Shown piece by piece: positions 43,961 through 56,354 of a DNA stretch of 64,000 bases. Source of the DNA: Rosellinia necatrix (lineage: Eukaryota > Ascomycota > Sordariomycetes > Xylariales > Xylariaceae); NCBI GenBank assembly GCA_021209875.1, contig JAGYVD010000009.1, positions 2,480,001-2,544,000 of the forward strand, read 5' to 3'. Within the stretch, counting starts at the first letter, position 1. The number at the start of each line of letters is the position of its first letter. The translations under genes were made by a program, and so were the position numbers. A model generated the notes under the pieces. That model was not told where the DNA came from and did no database searches. It saw only the letters and a list, made by a program, of their open reading frames with translations.

Positions 43961-45959
43961 AAAGCTACATATTAGCGCCTCTATTGTTCGAAATGCTCAG
44001 AACTAAGCGAACACAAAGCCCCCAAGTGTATGTTCCTACCATGCAGCGGCAGGGGCAGCAGGATAAGTGCCCAAGGCTCAACCGTAGAAGGCCTTCTGGC
44101 CATGAAGCAAAGATGGTACCACTGCTGCGGAGCAATCTAACACGCTCTGGCTTACCTGGAAACCTAATCCCAGTCATCCTGACGAAAAGAGAGCATATAT
44201 ATTAGCTAAACAATCGACTATCATCCGACGAGGCTCGTCCTGGTGAACTAGACAGAATAATGCGGGGCTCGCTAGACTCCCCTCTCAACGCAAAAAGGGG
44301 TAAATGGAGATGATTGGTGAATTGGTGTGAAAGTTGCCGCGACCCAGTTGGTCTGTTGTCTCTTGGGAACACGGATTATACGGTTTAACTCTCAGCATTG
44401 GGACTGGAAGGATCTTAAACCAACTTGTACTCGGGGAAACTCCTGATATTGAGGTGTCTTTTTTTGACATTGACCGAGACGCAAATACTTGAATTCTCAG
44501 CAGGAAAAAAAGGGGTTCAGCCTACCGTACATATCGTGTCATTATTGATTTAAATTTTGGATGGTTCCTGCGCCACGATACATGCGCCGTGCCTGTATAA
44601 TTACGTGACACTATAGTGGTTCTATGGATGGACGTCATGTGCCTACGAATTTAGTTAATGTGGAGGTGTGATCAGTTTAGCATTCCCCATTTACGTCGGG
44701 CCCAGAGCTCCCTTTGCGAACGAAATCGCCTTGGCTCTTTCATTCATAAAACCTCATTAACCTCTCAGATCTATGTTGGTAACAATATTGCAGTGAGCAA
44801 AGTACGGCAAAAGAAACCAACATATGTAGCTATAATTTCGTTTATGAGATAAAGGGTCTTACCTACGATCAACGGTCTGTGGACCGCAAATATCATTGCC
44901 TTCCACTTCTGACAACGACTACCATTCCTTGTCATATCTAGGCTAGCTAGGCTTCTTAAACTATAATTAGTTCTTGGTACCTTAGAAACACTTATATAAT
45001 AACTAGCATAGGCATATTTTCAGAGTCTGCCCTGAAACAAAGGTCATACAAAGAAGAGCTCAGTACGAGCTTGGGTGAAGTGAAAATGTGCTCGGAAAGG
45101 CTACAAGAGCAAGCAAGTCAGTGTCTTGCATGGCGTCTATTTAGACAAGATAGCGTGCTTCAACAGGTGTGTCAGAAAGTTGATCTATAATTGAACTTGC
45201 TTCAATCTATTTACTAATTACCCCTAAAAGTCCACTCCTAGGGACCAGTGGTGAAGGTGAGTCCAGAATAGCCCAGGGGGTTGTTTTAGTGCTGGGCCAA
45301 CTTGGTAGCGTACAAAACAGAGAATAATCCCAGCGAGAACATTCTTGCTCGTCAAAATTTGGAGGCTATTGTGTACTCATCATTAGGCTAGGCTCCTGAT
45401 CCGAAGGATACTGCTAATAATCACTATGAAACCCAGTAAGAGAGTTTAACGACGAGCGCATCTAGTAGAAGTCGAGCGTAGAAAGCACGTAGCTGCTCGA
45501 GGCATGACGCTATTATTCGAGCATAGCATCATGAGATGTCCACAACAACCCAGAACCAGGGAAAGCATTCGAAGAACTTAAATGGTTAGGGCATCAGTAA
45601 TGATCGCAAGCCCAAGGTTCAATGAGTCCATACTATACCTAGCGCCATTGTCCCTATCAATCAACATTAGAACGGGCATGTCGTCTGCGGAAGGTATATT
45701 AAAGTGGACTACCTATATTAGGGAGATAGGCCGCTATTACACTTCTAACTGTAGGCCGTATCATCCTCTCGTATGAGGAACCGGTTGATCAAGGGGATGA
45801 GGGAATATAAGAACCAATTGAAGTAATTTATAAAAATCATCGATGGCAAAAACTAGCTGGAGAAGTGAATCTTCAAAATTTACATAGACAAGTTTATACC
45901 CCTATTTTATGCCACTAAGGCTAATTTAGCCCCTGAGTATCCGCTTCCCTATTGACCCA
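43961..45959. other. Decayed, gene-poor stretch
   Basis: Only short frames without family matches are seen. The left part may contain the ruined N-terminal lobe of the phosphotransferase pseudogene, and the right part the ruined N-terminal portion of a transposase. I cannot define either. Confidence 0.4.
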
Positions 45960-46383
45960 GTCACAATACCCCACTTCAATGCTAAAGCTAGAGAAAGGCT
46001 TCTAGAGCCTGAGATCATTACTGTTGCATTTAGAAAATTTGGTACTCGGTCCATTAATCAAAGAAAACCATTTGAAAATGAGAAAATGTTTAACGTGAGC
46101 TATCAACTTACAACGCTGGAAGAGGCTTTATGTGAGATCAACGATCAACCAAAGGGGGAAAAAAAAATTGACTTGGAAGACTCTAAATGGATCTCACGAC
46201 CTTCGCAGCCAGTTTCCTAGCCTTGAGACGCCGACTGAGAGGCTCACAGGCAAGGCAAGTGCCCTCATACGCAAGGGAAGCAAACCGATTGACCTTCTAG
46301 CTACGGCGTTGACTATATCGGAACGGAAGAACGCCGAACTAATGGCTGAAATAGAGAGCCTGCAGCTTACAGCGCGTAAATAA
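45960..46383 (+). mobile_element. Fot1/pogo-like (Tc1-mariner) transposase remnant, C-terminal part
   Basis: Frame fragments resemble the end of a Fot1-type DDE transposase. LLEPEIITVAFRKFGTRSIN looks like the AFRxTGIxPxN block. A shifted frame continues with LETPTERLTGKASALIRKGSKPIDLLATALTISERKNAELMAEIE, quoted here as a description of the typical C-terminal helical segment. Frames change and stops occur. No terminal inverted repeats or TA duplication were identified. Confidence 0.45.
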
Positions 46384-46490
46384 GTCAAAAAAGATCCTCA
46401 ATAGAGCTTTTATAATATTGAAGAAATTTAGATAGCGCGACTCCAAGCGGACTGACAAGTTTTCGCAGGTTCACCCTATTATCGCGCAGG

Positions 46491-46934
46491 GTGGGAATGG
46501 TGCCATGGAAACAGCGGCAGTTCTTGTCAACGAACTCAGGCGAAAACCAGACATTGATTCAAGGAATGGGGGGCCTATCGGAAGCCGAGATCGGAAGCAT
46601 ATTTACCGACATTCAAGCCGGTCGCTTCCATCGAGCCTGGGACGCTGTGAAGCAAGGCCGCCGTACGAACTCCCTCTCCACTCGGAATACTCTTCTCGCA
46701 CGCCTCCTCGCCCATCATTTCTTCCCTAGATTTGGTGACCGCTTAATTGTGAAGCTCGTCAACGGTAGTTTTCAGGCTAGCCCCCTCATCGAGAACGTTG
46801 ATGTACCTCAACGGTGCATCATTTGTCTATCACATAATCGTGCGAGATATACCATTAATGGTTGGGGCCTGTGGACTTATGGAGCGTTTGGAGTTGGATT
46901 TCTTGCCTCGCTCTTCTACTGTGTTGTGGACTAG
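46491..46934 (+). CDS. Short hypothetical ORF with C-terminal hydrophobic helix
   Basis: This is an open frame of 147 codons following the transposase remnant. Its middle is amphipathic (GLSEAEIGSIFTDIQAGR, then RAWDAVKQGRR), and the C-terminus is hydrophobic (TYGAFGVGFLASLFYCVVD), suggesting a tail anchor. I recognise no family. It may be a real small gene or a remnant; the codon pattern is cleaner than in flanking DNA, which is the only support. Confidence 0.3.
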   Translation: MGMVPWKQRQFLSTNSGENQTLIQGMGGLSEAEIGSIFTDIQAGRFHRAWDAVKQGRRTNSLSTRNTLLARLLAHHFFPRFGDRLIVKLVNGSFQASPLIENVDVPQRCIICLSHNRARYTINGWGLWTYGAFGVGFLASLFYCVVD

Positions 46935-47234
46935 GCTAAAGCTAGGAGATGTAAGAATACTGTATTGGTGAGCGAGGAAATGAAGTTGTTGTCTATAAAG
47001 CAGCGGCATAGGACAAGAATAGAACCATTTACTGAATATACGATGGCGATATGGCACGCTTGCCGGCCGTGCCATACGGATGGGTTCAGATAGGTAGGGG
47101 GTATAACGTTGGCGCTCAGGGACATAGGGATATTAGAAAGCATGATCAAGCGACACGTGATTACTTCTTTAATGACCGCCGCCGGTCTTCTTCCATACTT
47201 CTAGATATGTATTACATAGGCCTCTAGACTGTGT

Positions 47235-48645
47235 TTATCTATCTCCATGGTAATGCTCCCTGTTGTTACGCTGACTGGACCACCCCTGAGAAGCACGAGG
47301 GGTAACATCGTCTTGCGTGGTAAGTTGCGTCGTCAGGAGTATACCTTGAGCGTTATGTTGGCTATTGTTCCATTGGTTTTCCTCCCTTGAGTCCGAATTT
47401 GAAATTTTATTGGGGGCCCACGTTGTCACATTTCTTTCCGATGGCGCGTTCTGGGGCTGTATCCGGACCCAAGACTTGAAGGAGTATAGAAACTTCTCAA
47501 AAGGCATCGATTGATTGAGGACTTTAGGTACCACGGGCACGCAAAAAACAAGATAACCTCCAGTCATTTCCGCAATCGCTAAAAGGGCAGGGACTGCGAG
47601 GTAGTATGTCCGATCCGCCGAGTCAAGCAAAATATGGCCCGTGATTACCCGGCCTAATGCAGATGCGCAGGTTCTGCTACGTTAGTCTAGTATTGCCCTG
47701 CGGAAGAGTAGGGGTCTTACAAGATTCCGATAGAGAATAGCACCGACAGTCCAACTTTTCTCTTGACCCGCATGTTTAGCGCCCATATGATGCGTTGAGG
47801 AATCGCGATCATAGTGAGGTCAAGTATAAAGTTGATGATGGAGGAGGCGAAATCAAAAGCCCGTCTGTCGAAACAATGTCCGTGCAGCATAGGCATCCAA
47901 TATTTTTCAATCGGGCGACAGGTGAAGCCGATGATGAAGGTAGCCGCAACGTAAAAGATGCCATTCACGATTATTAGGGCCCAGCAAGCCCAGAAGAAGA
48001 GATTACGGGTGCCGAAAGGGACAAAGACGCTTAACCATTCCAAGAGAATGGCGGATTTGATGAACAGTAGGGTAAGGGAGTAGAATAAGGGGAGGAGGTT
48101 GAACCCCTAATTCGGGTCAGCTTTCCATCTCTCCGACAGAGGTAGTTTGAATTGACGGTAGAGGTCCTTACGTAAAGAGCCGAGAGAAAGTTTCGAACAG
48201 AGACATCCCACTGATGCACGAAGAAGCTACCAAAGGTAAGAGAATGAAACACGGTCCATACCGAGGCTATGTATGAGCCCTTTCCCATGGTGTATTAGTG
48301 ATAGCCGGGGTTTAGAGTGCGGATAGTGAACTCACGTATCCGAGCAGCGCAAGAACTACCAGACTTTGTTAGACGGGAATGTGGCGATAGGCCCTGGGAA
48401 CTGTTGCCAGTTGACTTACCATCTCCCACATTTACCTTCCTGTCGATAGCCAGCTTTGAATATGTTCTGACTAGCGCACATGCTGTCGTCAAGATCAAGA
48501 GTGTTGTTGTGACTCCAAGCACGAGCGCGTTGTGATTTGGCGGACTGTGACGACCGGGATCGACGCTGGGAGGGTCCAAGGCCGGTCCACTCAGCACGGC
48601 ATCCTGTTCCTCGGGAGTCAGGGAATCCCATTGATCTGGGTCCAT
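47235..48645 (-). CDS. Fungal rhodopsin-domain integral membrane protein
   Basis: This is a seven-helix membrane protein of the fungal 'rhodopsin domain' group related to PTH11-like receptors; ligand and function are unknown. Five exons (48645-48420, 48355-48336, 48279-48172, 48106-47721, 47676-47235) join in frame to give 393 aa. The second exon is only 20 nt. Family-like segments include LRYL-type helices, LPLFYSLTLLFIKSAILLEW, GFTCRPIEKYW with the conserved CxPxxxxW pattern, and a CFDRRAFDFASSIINFILDL helix. The C-terminus is Gln/Asn-rich and cytosolic. The start MDPDQWDSLTPEEQD was chosen because such proteins begin with a short acidic extracellular tail. No CFEM cysteine domain is present. 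Confidence 0.85.
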
Positions 48646-50309
48646 GATGTATCGACACACGTTCGTTTGTGCGGCACCCACGAATACGATATCCAGAGTG
48701 CAGAGGGACCCGAAACCCCAAGGTTGAACTATGTGGACTCGCTTCGTGCGTGCCCTGCGTGCCTTGCCATACTGATATAGGCCGCTCTCAATTTTGTTAC
48801 TGAGTAAGTGGCGCGCAGGGTTCGATGGCACTCGACACGGTCGATTGGCGGTCTCTGAATCACTAATAAGACCTAAGGGGGTTTGGGGCCTAGTATGGCT
48901 ACACACGGCCGGGTGCTGAAATCAAGTCGACCCGACCGCGCCGCTCTATTATTAGGTGCATTGCACTATCTCGTTATCGGGTTGCCTTGACGAAGATGAA
49001 CCGAGCCGATTGGCTGGATGGACTGAGTGTCCGACTCCTTCCCGTGCCGAGCCCACAGCCACCTCCCTCGGCTCCCCATTCCGGACCACAGGCCACGGAA
49101 TTACGATTGGGGCTCTTCGGTCTTCCTTTCTCTGTGCCTGGCTTGGTCCTTGGTCTGAGTTACACAACTCCAGCGCGTGAGGTCCCCGACAAGGCGCCTC
49201 AACTCAATCACATGGCCATAGGTCTATTTCTTCAGACAATCAATGCGCCGTAGACTAAATCTGCCAGCGCTTACTACATTTGATCCCCAGCCCGATTATC
49301 CGAAGAGGCGCGGTATCGACGAGGTGTGAACAAGATGGTTGGGTAACCAAGATTGCCCAAAGAGGATAACCACAATTCTTTAATTTAATTGGTCCGTACA
49401 TCCCCATCGCTTGGACTCGGTCGGTCGCCGTTGTTGGTGAGGTGGTAATAGGTAGTATTCGCAGTATACTCAAGTAGTTTTACTTCTGGAAAGAGTACCT
49501 AGGTAGTAGTAGTAGTGGTGGTGGTAGTGATTATCGCAGAAGGGCCTATATATAGGCTTTGCCTTAGAGGGCTATTCTGGGTTATTTTGCCTGTAGGTAG
49601 AGTTATTTTAACCAGGTCGTACATACACTAGTGCTGTAGGTTGCCATTCAGCTACCTCTTAGGTAGCTACAGCTGAAAGCCTAGAGGCAAGTGCGGACTT
49701 AGACTTAGGTGGGGGCGGGGCAGAACAGGACCGAGTGGGGTAGCCTAATAGGCTCTTCCCACTCACCGGATAGCGAAGTTGTAGTTAGGATGGAGACCTA
49801 TGTGGGCTGTACCTCGCCTTACAGTACCTGAGTATAATTATACCCCACTGGTAATTAGTAGATAGATAGCGGAAGGCACAAGATCTCTGTACTATCTATC
49901 TGGCTCCTTACCCTAGATACCTAGGAACGAAATCGTGCCAGATGGACACATAAATGCTCGGATGATTGATCAGCCCATCGTTGCAATGAACACTCTACAC
50001 TCTACGTTAAGATAAGTTTGATAGCACATGCATAATCATCAATTATATTCTCTACATTTTGCCCATACAATAATGTGAGCGAGTTCTAGCAAAAGTGCGA
50101 CATGCAAACATGAAGAGCGAGAAGGCATCGTCGCCTCCCTAGAATGATGGTGACAGCTCGTAAGGCTGGCTGGCTGGCTGGCTGGCTGGCTACTATCGGA
50201 CTCTGCGCGCGAAAACTCGGGATCGACGGCGATCCTGCCCCCGAGGCGCATGCATTGTCGACTATGATCAATGAGGGGAAGAACGGGAGGGAAGGTGGTG
50301 GTGGCGAGT
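48646..50309. other. Intergenic with short-repeat islands
   Basis: Around 49490-49535 there is a run of TAGTAGTAGTGGTGGTGGTAG. CCTAGGTA-type patches occur between 49610 and 49925. A GGCT tetranucleotide array lies at about 50165-50190. No gene is supported; the frame at 48956-49253 lacks any match. Confidence 0.5.
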
Positions 50310-50475
50310 TCACGAAGACGCATTCCGCTGACGCCCGTCGCCGGGTCCGAGGCTCGGCCAGCTCTCCTCGCTCCTGGCGATGCTGTCGGATCCCGCCCTC
50401 GCGGTCGCGAGGGGGGCCGCCGCCCCCGACCCGCCGACTAGCTGGCTCCAGAGACGCGGCGGCTGCGTCGGCGGT

Positions 50476-50526
<51 letters not shown>

Positions 50527-52550
50527 GGCTCCGCCGGCGTGGGCTTCGGGTCTCGGGATGGGGTCCTAGATCGCCGCGGCGACTCCGACGACGACGACGA
50601 CGACAACGTTGGAGTGGTGACGTCGGCGGGCTGGCTAGGGCAGACCGTCTTCTCGTCCGCCGCGCTGTGGGTGGTAATCTCGGTCGCGGACGCGGAGTCG
50701 TCTGACATGATACTAGCGTCGTCGGGGCCGCCCCTGATCGCGCTGGTGGAGGTGGAGGTGGGGGATGTGGCGTCTGGGTTGGGTGTCGGTGCGCAGGTGG
50801 CTGCTGCCGCTAGAGCCTCGGGCGGGAGTGTTGGTTTCTTGGGCTGGAATGCGTGATTTGTCGTCGGGAGAGCCACGGAAAGCGGGGCACTGTTGTTGTT
50901 GTTGTTGTTGTTGTTGTTGTCGTTGTGGTTGTTGTCTTTTGCTTCCGCTCCTGCGCTTTTCGCTGCCTGTCGGGGTTTGGGCGTCCCGGATTTTTCCCTG
51001 AGGATGCTAGCCCAGGTCCTGGGAGCCGCTTCGTTCCGGACCGGAACGGGCGATGTGTTGTTGCTGTTGTTCAATGGTTTATCCATGATGCGAGGTGCTG
51101 TTGTGGGCTGGGTTGGTGCATCGGCTTGTTGGGAGTTAGGCTGCTTCAGTGCTGATTCTGGTGCTGGTTCCGGTGTTGTGTTAACCGAACACACTGGTGC
51201 AGCATCTTGAACTTGGGGCAGGTCGGAAGCTCTAGAGGGTGAATAGGTTCCAGAAACTACGGCACTCCATAGTCTTTGAACTGGGGCTGCGGCTTTTGAC
51301 TTTGATTGTTGAAGCAACGGTGGCCGGCTCTTGGGTATATTCAAACCGGGCATATCCCGGGCCATTGCTTCCACCGCCACTTTTCCGTCGGAACTCCGAG
51401 AAGAGTTTAAATTGGCGTTAAATGTAGTTGCCGGGTTATGGGCTGGATCACCTCGTAGCCTGCTAGAATGTGGTTGTAATTGCCCCTCAGTATCAACTCC
51501 ATGTACGGTGCTATCCTTTGCTACAGCCTGCCGAGTTTCGCACCCAAGTGCATGGCTCTGGGCATCGGTTTTATCGACAGACGACGTTGTGTATCCCGAA
51601 GCCGTCAGCAGGGGTTTCGGGACAGGCGACCCTTCGTCATTGGTTTCTGGCTCTTTGTCAAAGGAGTATTGTAATGTCTCTAGTCCCCCCCTGGACAAGC
51701 TCAAGGGGGCCACACTTGTGACTTTTGGTTCGTCGCAGGGCTCGGACGAACTCCGTCGTCTATTGTGGCGATTCAAAGCAAGCGAAGGGCCATCCTTGAC
51801 ATGACGACTGTAGACGTAGTATGCCGCATCGTTGGATCGTTGGAGCTGTTCCAGATTTTCGCGGAGGCAATCGCGCGATTGAATACTTGTGTCGGGTGCT
51901 TGGGTCTCGCAAGTGCCGTTACTACGCACAAGACCAGGGGTGACCTGTTTAGAGCTCTCTACTCGCGTACGTGCATGCCCAGGCAGAGCGTGTACTTGCG
52001 ACCCATGAAATGCTGACACCGTAGCTGCCTGGTACGGATAATGTTGGTGCCGGGGACCACCATAAGATGGGTATTGAGAATAGAAGGGGACTGTTGAGTA
52101 AGGATCAATGGTGCTTTGGGCTCTATGCCCGCCATATGTGGTTGTTCTTGGGTCGACCGGGGTGGGATATACGGTCTTGGTAATACCTGTTCCATGATCT
52201 AGCCACTCCTCTCGCGTTGGGTTGGTATGCCTATCGTTTAAATACGGTTGCGCTCCTGGGTGGTTGGCAGCATCGCGTCTCGCAAATGGGGTTCCGGAAA
52301 CTGCCTCGGTGATTGGGTTCAAATTTGGTGGGTTGGCAGGCCGAAGGTTGCCATAGTCTTCCGCTCCAAGGTGCGATGGTGGGGCGTGATGAGGATGCAG
52401 ATAACATTGTTGTTCTTCAACAATGTGAAATTTGAATTGTGTGCTCCGAGGGCAATAGATGAGGGGTGGATGCATAGAAGGGCAGCAATCAGTGAACGCC
52501 GGATAACCGTAGTAACACCTCGAGCAGATGTAGTACATGAGAATGCACAT
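50310..52550 (-). CDS. Large low-complexity protein with polyQ, polyN and Cys-rich N-terminus
   Basis: An intronless frame of 746 codons with no recognised catalytic domain. The N-terminus has a cysteine pattern (MCILMYYICSRCYY, then DCC and YCP within 35 residues) that could bind metal, as in several fungal-specific proteins. Most of the rest is predicted disordered and rich in Pro, Ser, Thr, Asn and Gln. There is a polyAsn tract near residue 570 and a polyGln tract of about 16 residues near 675-690. A short motif, aromatic-basic then W-S/A-x-hydrophobic-hydrophobic, recurs as RLWSAVV, TWASIL and RLWSQLV, and the end carries ESWPSLG. These may be protein-binding motifs in an RNA-related or regulatory protein, by inference. 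The length of open frame and the reading of the repeats support a real gene. Confidence 0.7.
50480..50525. repeat. (CTG/CAG)n microsatellite coding polyGln
   Basis: About fifteen CTG units on the plus strand read as CAG in the minus-strand gene and encode its polyglutamine tract. The array is nearly pure and so likely length-variable. Confidence 0.95.
50891..50920. repeat. (GTT/AAC)n microsatellite coding polyAsn
   Basis: About ten GTT units on the plus strand read as AAC in the minus-strand gene and encode its polyasparagine tract. Confidence 0.95.
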
Positions 52551-54509
52551 TGTAGGGCTTAGATGTGGATCGATGGGGAGGACAAAGATGGATTAAGTTC
52601 TGCGAAAGTGACAATGAATAAAGGAACTGAAGTTGTCTGTTGTTGTTCGTTCGGCTAAATTCCTACGAGTTTGTTAGATCTTTGGACTAGTAAGGAACTA
52701 ATAGAAGGTGATATTTGCAGGGAAATGGATGCAGATTTTAAACTAACAGAACAGTCAATTATGTATATCATCTGTAAATGAACGGCGGGGGAAACCAATG
52801 AACAATAGTTGTGGTCGAAGATCCGCTGCCTGAGTAGGCAGGACAGCTTCCTACGGCGAATAGATAGGATGTTCAATGCAGCTAGCTACCTTGCTAGCAA
52901 CTGAGCATAGCCTATCAGTCTCAAGGTTTGCTGTTTTATCAGGCGACGAACGCCGTGGAAAATTATAGAGTGCTAAGCCGAATAACCGTTTAGGATGATT
53001 TCAATGCGCTAGAATAAGTGCCTACCCAGGTAGTCACCGAAAATCACACCTTCGCAAATAGGCAGCATCGATTTGGAGCGGGCAGGAAGCGGCTACACCT
53101 GCCTCTAAACGAACCTAACAGTAATTATTCTATATTAATATGGTAGGAACCGACGGTGGCAATATTAATAGCTCGCTATGTTGGCATATTCGTATCTGGG
53201 AATTAACTGCTAGATGTGGTAATTAGTCTAGAGTGCCCCCTAGATTGTTAGTAAGTCTAAAGGCACATAAAAATATGGCGAGAGAGGCAGTACTGAACCA
53301 TTCCGATTGAAACGGAGAAACATCAAGGAATATACACGAGGGTGAAGCGGAGGAAACTGAAGGAACATATTTAAATGGGATTACATACTATAATCACGTG
53401 CTGGGTGATGTACAGGCGCCGAATAAGCCCTTGAGAAGAAATGATTGAGAAATTTTCGAGGTGAGAATAATTTTTAGCCATAATGACGTAAACCATAAAT
53501 AACCATGCTGCTTGTCTAAACATGACAGGACGGTTGACACCTTTGGGATGGTACTCGTTCCCAAACGGCTGAAGTCATCTCAACAATATGTACTTGAAAA
53601 TCGGATCGGGTACATCACGCTCCTATATATGGGCTGCTATATCAAAGGCACCAAGTGGGCAAGAATCCAAGCAACACCTTGTTGTTAATACAAAAGATGA
53701 TGGCCAAGGTTGTAGAGTCAGATGATGCATCAACATTATTTCTAGCATACGGTAAGTAAATATTGCATTGCTCGACATTGCCCGAGGCTAGGTTATATTA
53801 GGATTCATACACCCATGTATGCTAGCCCCTAAAGAAAATGCATAGCGGAGTATCGGTAGAAACCGCATTGTCAAGCTACTGGCTGTGTTTCATTATCTGT
53901 TAATTTGACTTTTTACTTCGCGAGCTCGAGCTCTAACCTCCTTTGTCAACGACAATACTTTATGGCGGAATCGATATAATAGAATGGTAACGGCTAAGGT
54001 ACGGTATTCGTAATCTTGCCTTATATATAACCACTGGATTCGCTGTACACCCCTTTGTGTCCTACCTAAAGATTCACGCACGTCGATTATATACGAAATT
54101 GTAGAATATGGATAGACCATATGCATATGTGCTTTTTTCACAAACATTCCGGCGACAAGGAGTAAAAGACAAGCCAATTTTATGTTAGGGGATAACAAGT
54201 AACAGAAACGAGGATCACATCATGTAAAGTCTAAGACCTGCGTCGCGGAGGTTTGAGCATACGGATTCTCGACCGGCCGTCAACAAATAGTATGATGTGC
54301 TTTCATAGGTAAACAAACGCAAGTAGTTTCATATTCGCATACTTTATGAGCTTAGGTTCGATTTATGTGAGCAATAAACTTCTTTACGCTTCTATATCCT
54401 TCTTATAGTCACACCTCCTCGGAGATTTTGCGGCCTTACGATTAGGGAAATGCCATCTAGCAAGAACGATCCTTTACTATCACCTCAGGCTCCCCCCCGA
54501 GTGTCCAAC
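52551..54509. other. Intergenic, no gene seen
   Basis: Almost 2 kb without a supportable gene. The left part should hold the promoter of the low-complexity gene. Short frames at 52655-52876 and 53893-54198 (both -) have no family signature. An isolated CCCAGGTAG patch is near 53025. Confidence 0.5.
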
Positions 54510-56354
54510 TTATATGAGCTCAATTTTCGTCAGCTTAGGTACGCCACCCAATGAGGGCAAGTCCGTGGGTTTGCAGCTGATAGCTTCTTGCGCATACGCA
54601 TCGCCTAGAAAAGCATACGCTTTTCCATTGCCCGTCTGTAATTGTTTCAAAATGTAAGGAACCTTACTTCCGGGTATCATAGCTAAGGAATCAGAGATAC
54701 GTAGAGATTCGGGCCCGAACCCTATCCACCCCGTGTCGGTCCTAAAGAGCCGCCTTCCAAGCGTGTTCACCTGAACAAACTCATCAAATTCTCGAACATC
54801 ACTCCTTACGCTCGCTGATAGTGAGCTCGGATTCTCAGAAGCAAACCATGCAACCCACATCTGATATGCTTTCTGATGGGACGACTCTGACGGATCGTCA
54901 CTCCATCTTTTCAATTCCAGGTTGCCAGATATTAAGATAGAAAACTCCCGCTCTCTTTCCCATACTGTATCACCTCCCTCCTGTATCTTGTGGTTCTGTT
55001 CGACTTCGGTCCCCATACTCGCGGTCTTCACCCACATATCTAGTAGTGGTTTGCCGGTAAGTATCGAATTACGTTTCGGGTAACCGGGGGCATTAGCGAC
55101 AATGTTGCCGATAAAGTGCGCTTCGGTGGCAACTCTCCCTGCGCTTGTAAGTGCCCACGTGGGCTTTGGGTTACCAGGAACATGGTATAGGTTCAGTCGT
55201 GTTGTTCGATCTGAGTAGACCAGATGGGATGATACATCCAACCTAGCGTTCCAATCTGGCACCCAGCTAGGCAGACCCTGCACCGTTGGCTCCGCAACAG
55301 ATGATGGCAAGACGTGACTGAGGAGATCAAGGGTCCCCGATTGCTCAATTATAATCATTGCTATATCCTGAAATAGGCTTGCGGCCGACGGATAGTTATT
55401 AGTATGAACTAGATCCCGGATTTTCTTATCTTTCAATTTTAGCCCTAGCATACCATATATTCGATCACGGGGATCTGAACATAACCGCGGGCGGAAAGCC
55501 TTCATCAGTTCCACAAAGTCGTAGCCTTCAGCATCGTCGGGAGCGATCATGGTGTGTATCTGGTCGTATCGTAATATTGAGCGGAATATCGACAACCCGC
55601 CGTTGGCGGGACTGGGTATGTCTAGGTAGCCGCGGGGGTAACCGTCGGCGACTCGAAGAGATGCCCAGCAGCAATTTCTTTCATGATCGCGCAGGCACTC
55701 AAAAGCCCTGCCAAGTGTCGCCCTGTCTATCCTACGCTGTCCGCATTGGAACAAGACATTCTGGGCTAGGGCAAACTCTTGAACCGTCCATACCCGAGTC
55801 CACCAGGCGGTACCGAAGAACCCAATAAGCGAGTCCCGCAAGGCTTCGGAGTGGAGGTTCAGGCCGTCAATTGCGATGTGAGGTGATAGGGCCGGCTCGT
55901 AGTGCTCATTCACATGGGTTGCGGCTCTCTCGAGGAAGGATATGCCGATATCAAAAGGCGTCGACACCGGGGACAGGAACACGAGAACCAGTGACGCCCG
56001 GGAATAGACACTGCCCATGAGTCTTACTTGTATAGCCCGTTCTGCGACATCGTTCTGATTAATGCAGATAGCGTCGACCCAGAGGCACTGGGAGGGGTCG
56101 CGGGAGCTGAGGGTCTCCAAGATGGTATACAAGTTCTTGGTGACGGAGAGTTGCATGTTGGAGACCGTGAGCGGCACAGTGGCCTCCTCGCAGCCCCAAG
56201 CATACGAGAGGGCCGTATATGAGGGCAGAGGGCGGTCCGTAAGAGAGGCTCTTTCCAACGATAAGCGAAAAGGCGGGTTGTCTCCCTCATCTTGTCGGCT
56301 CAGGCGAAGAATACGGATCTCGTTATCTTGCAACGGGCAGTAGGCAGTAGCCAT
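54510..56354 (-). CDS. HET-domain (heterokaryon incompatibility) protein
   Basis: This is a protein with the HET domain, found in fungal allorecognition and programmed cell death, though many family members have unknown roles. The single exon gives 614 aa from MATAYCPLQDNEIRILRL; an open frame extends to 56507, adding 51 residues unlike the family. HET blocks in order are SYTALSYAWG, LWVDAICINQND followed by QVRLMGSVYSRA, and TAWWTRVWTVQEFALA. A C-terminal region of about 300 residues follows with PRDRIYGMLGLK and a GTEVEQNHKIQEGGDT stretch, typical of long HET proteins. No NACHT, ankyrin or TPR domain is fused. The frame is intact and uninterrupted. Confidence 0.92.
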   Translation of the reverse strand: MATAYCPLQDNEIRILRLSRQDEGDNPPFRLSLERASLTDRPLPSYTALSYAWGCEEATVPLTVSNMQLSVTKNLYTILETLSSRDPSQCLWVDAICINQNDVAERAIQVRLMGSVYSRASLVLVFLSPVSTPFDIGISFLERAATHVNEHYEPALSPHIAIDGLNLHSEALRDSLIGFFGTAWWTRVWTVQEFALAQNVLFQCGQRRIDRATLGRAFECLRDHERNCCWASLRVADGYPRGYLDIPSPANGGLSIFRSILRYDQIHTMIAPDDAEGYDFVELMKAFRPRLCSDPRDRIYGMLGLKLKDKKIRDLVHTNNYPSAASLFQDIAMIIIEQSGTLDLLSHVLPSSVAEPTVQGLPSWVPDWNARLDVSSHLVYSDRTTRLNLYHVPGNPKPTWALTSAGRVATEAHFIGNIVANAPGYPKRNSILTGKPLLDMWVKTASMGTEVEQNHKIQEGGDTVWEREREFSILISGNLELKRWSDDPSESSHQKAYQMWVAWFASENPSSLSASVRSDVREFDEFVQVNTLGRRLFRTDTGWIGFGPESLRISDSLAMIPGSKVPYILKQLQTGNGKAYAFLGDAYAQEAISCKPTDLPSLGGVPKLTKIELI

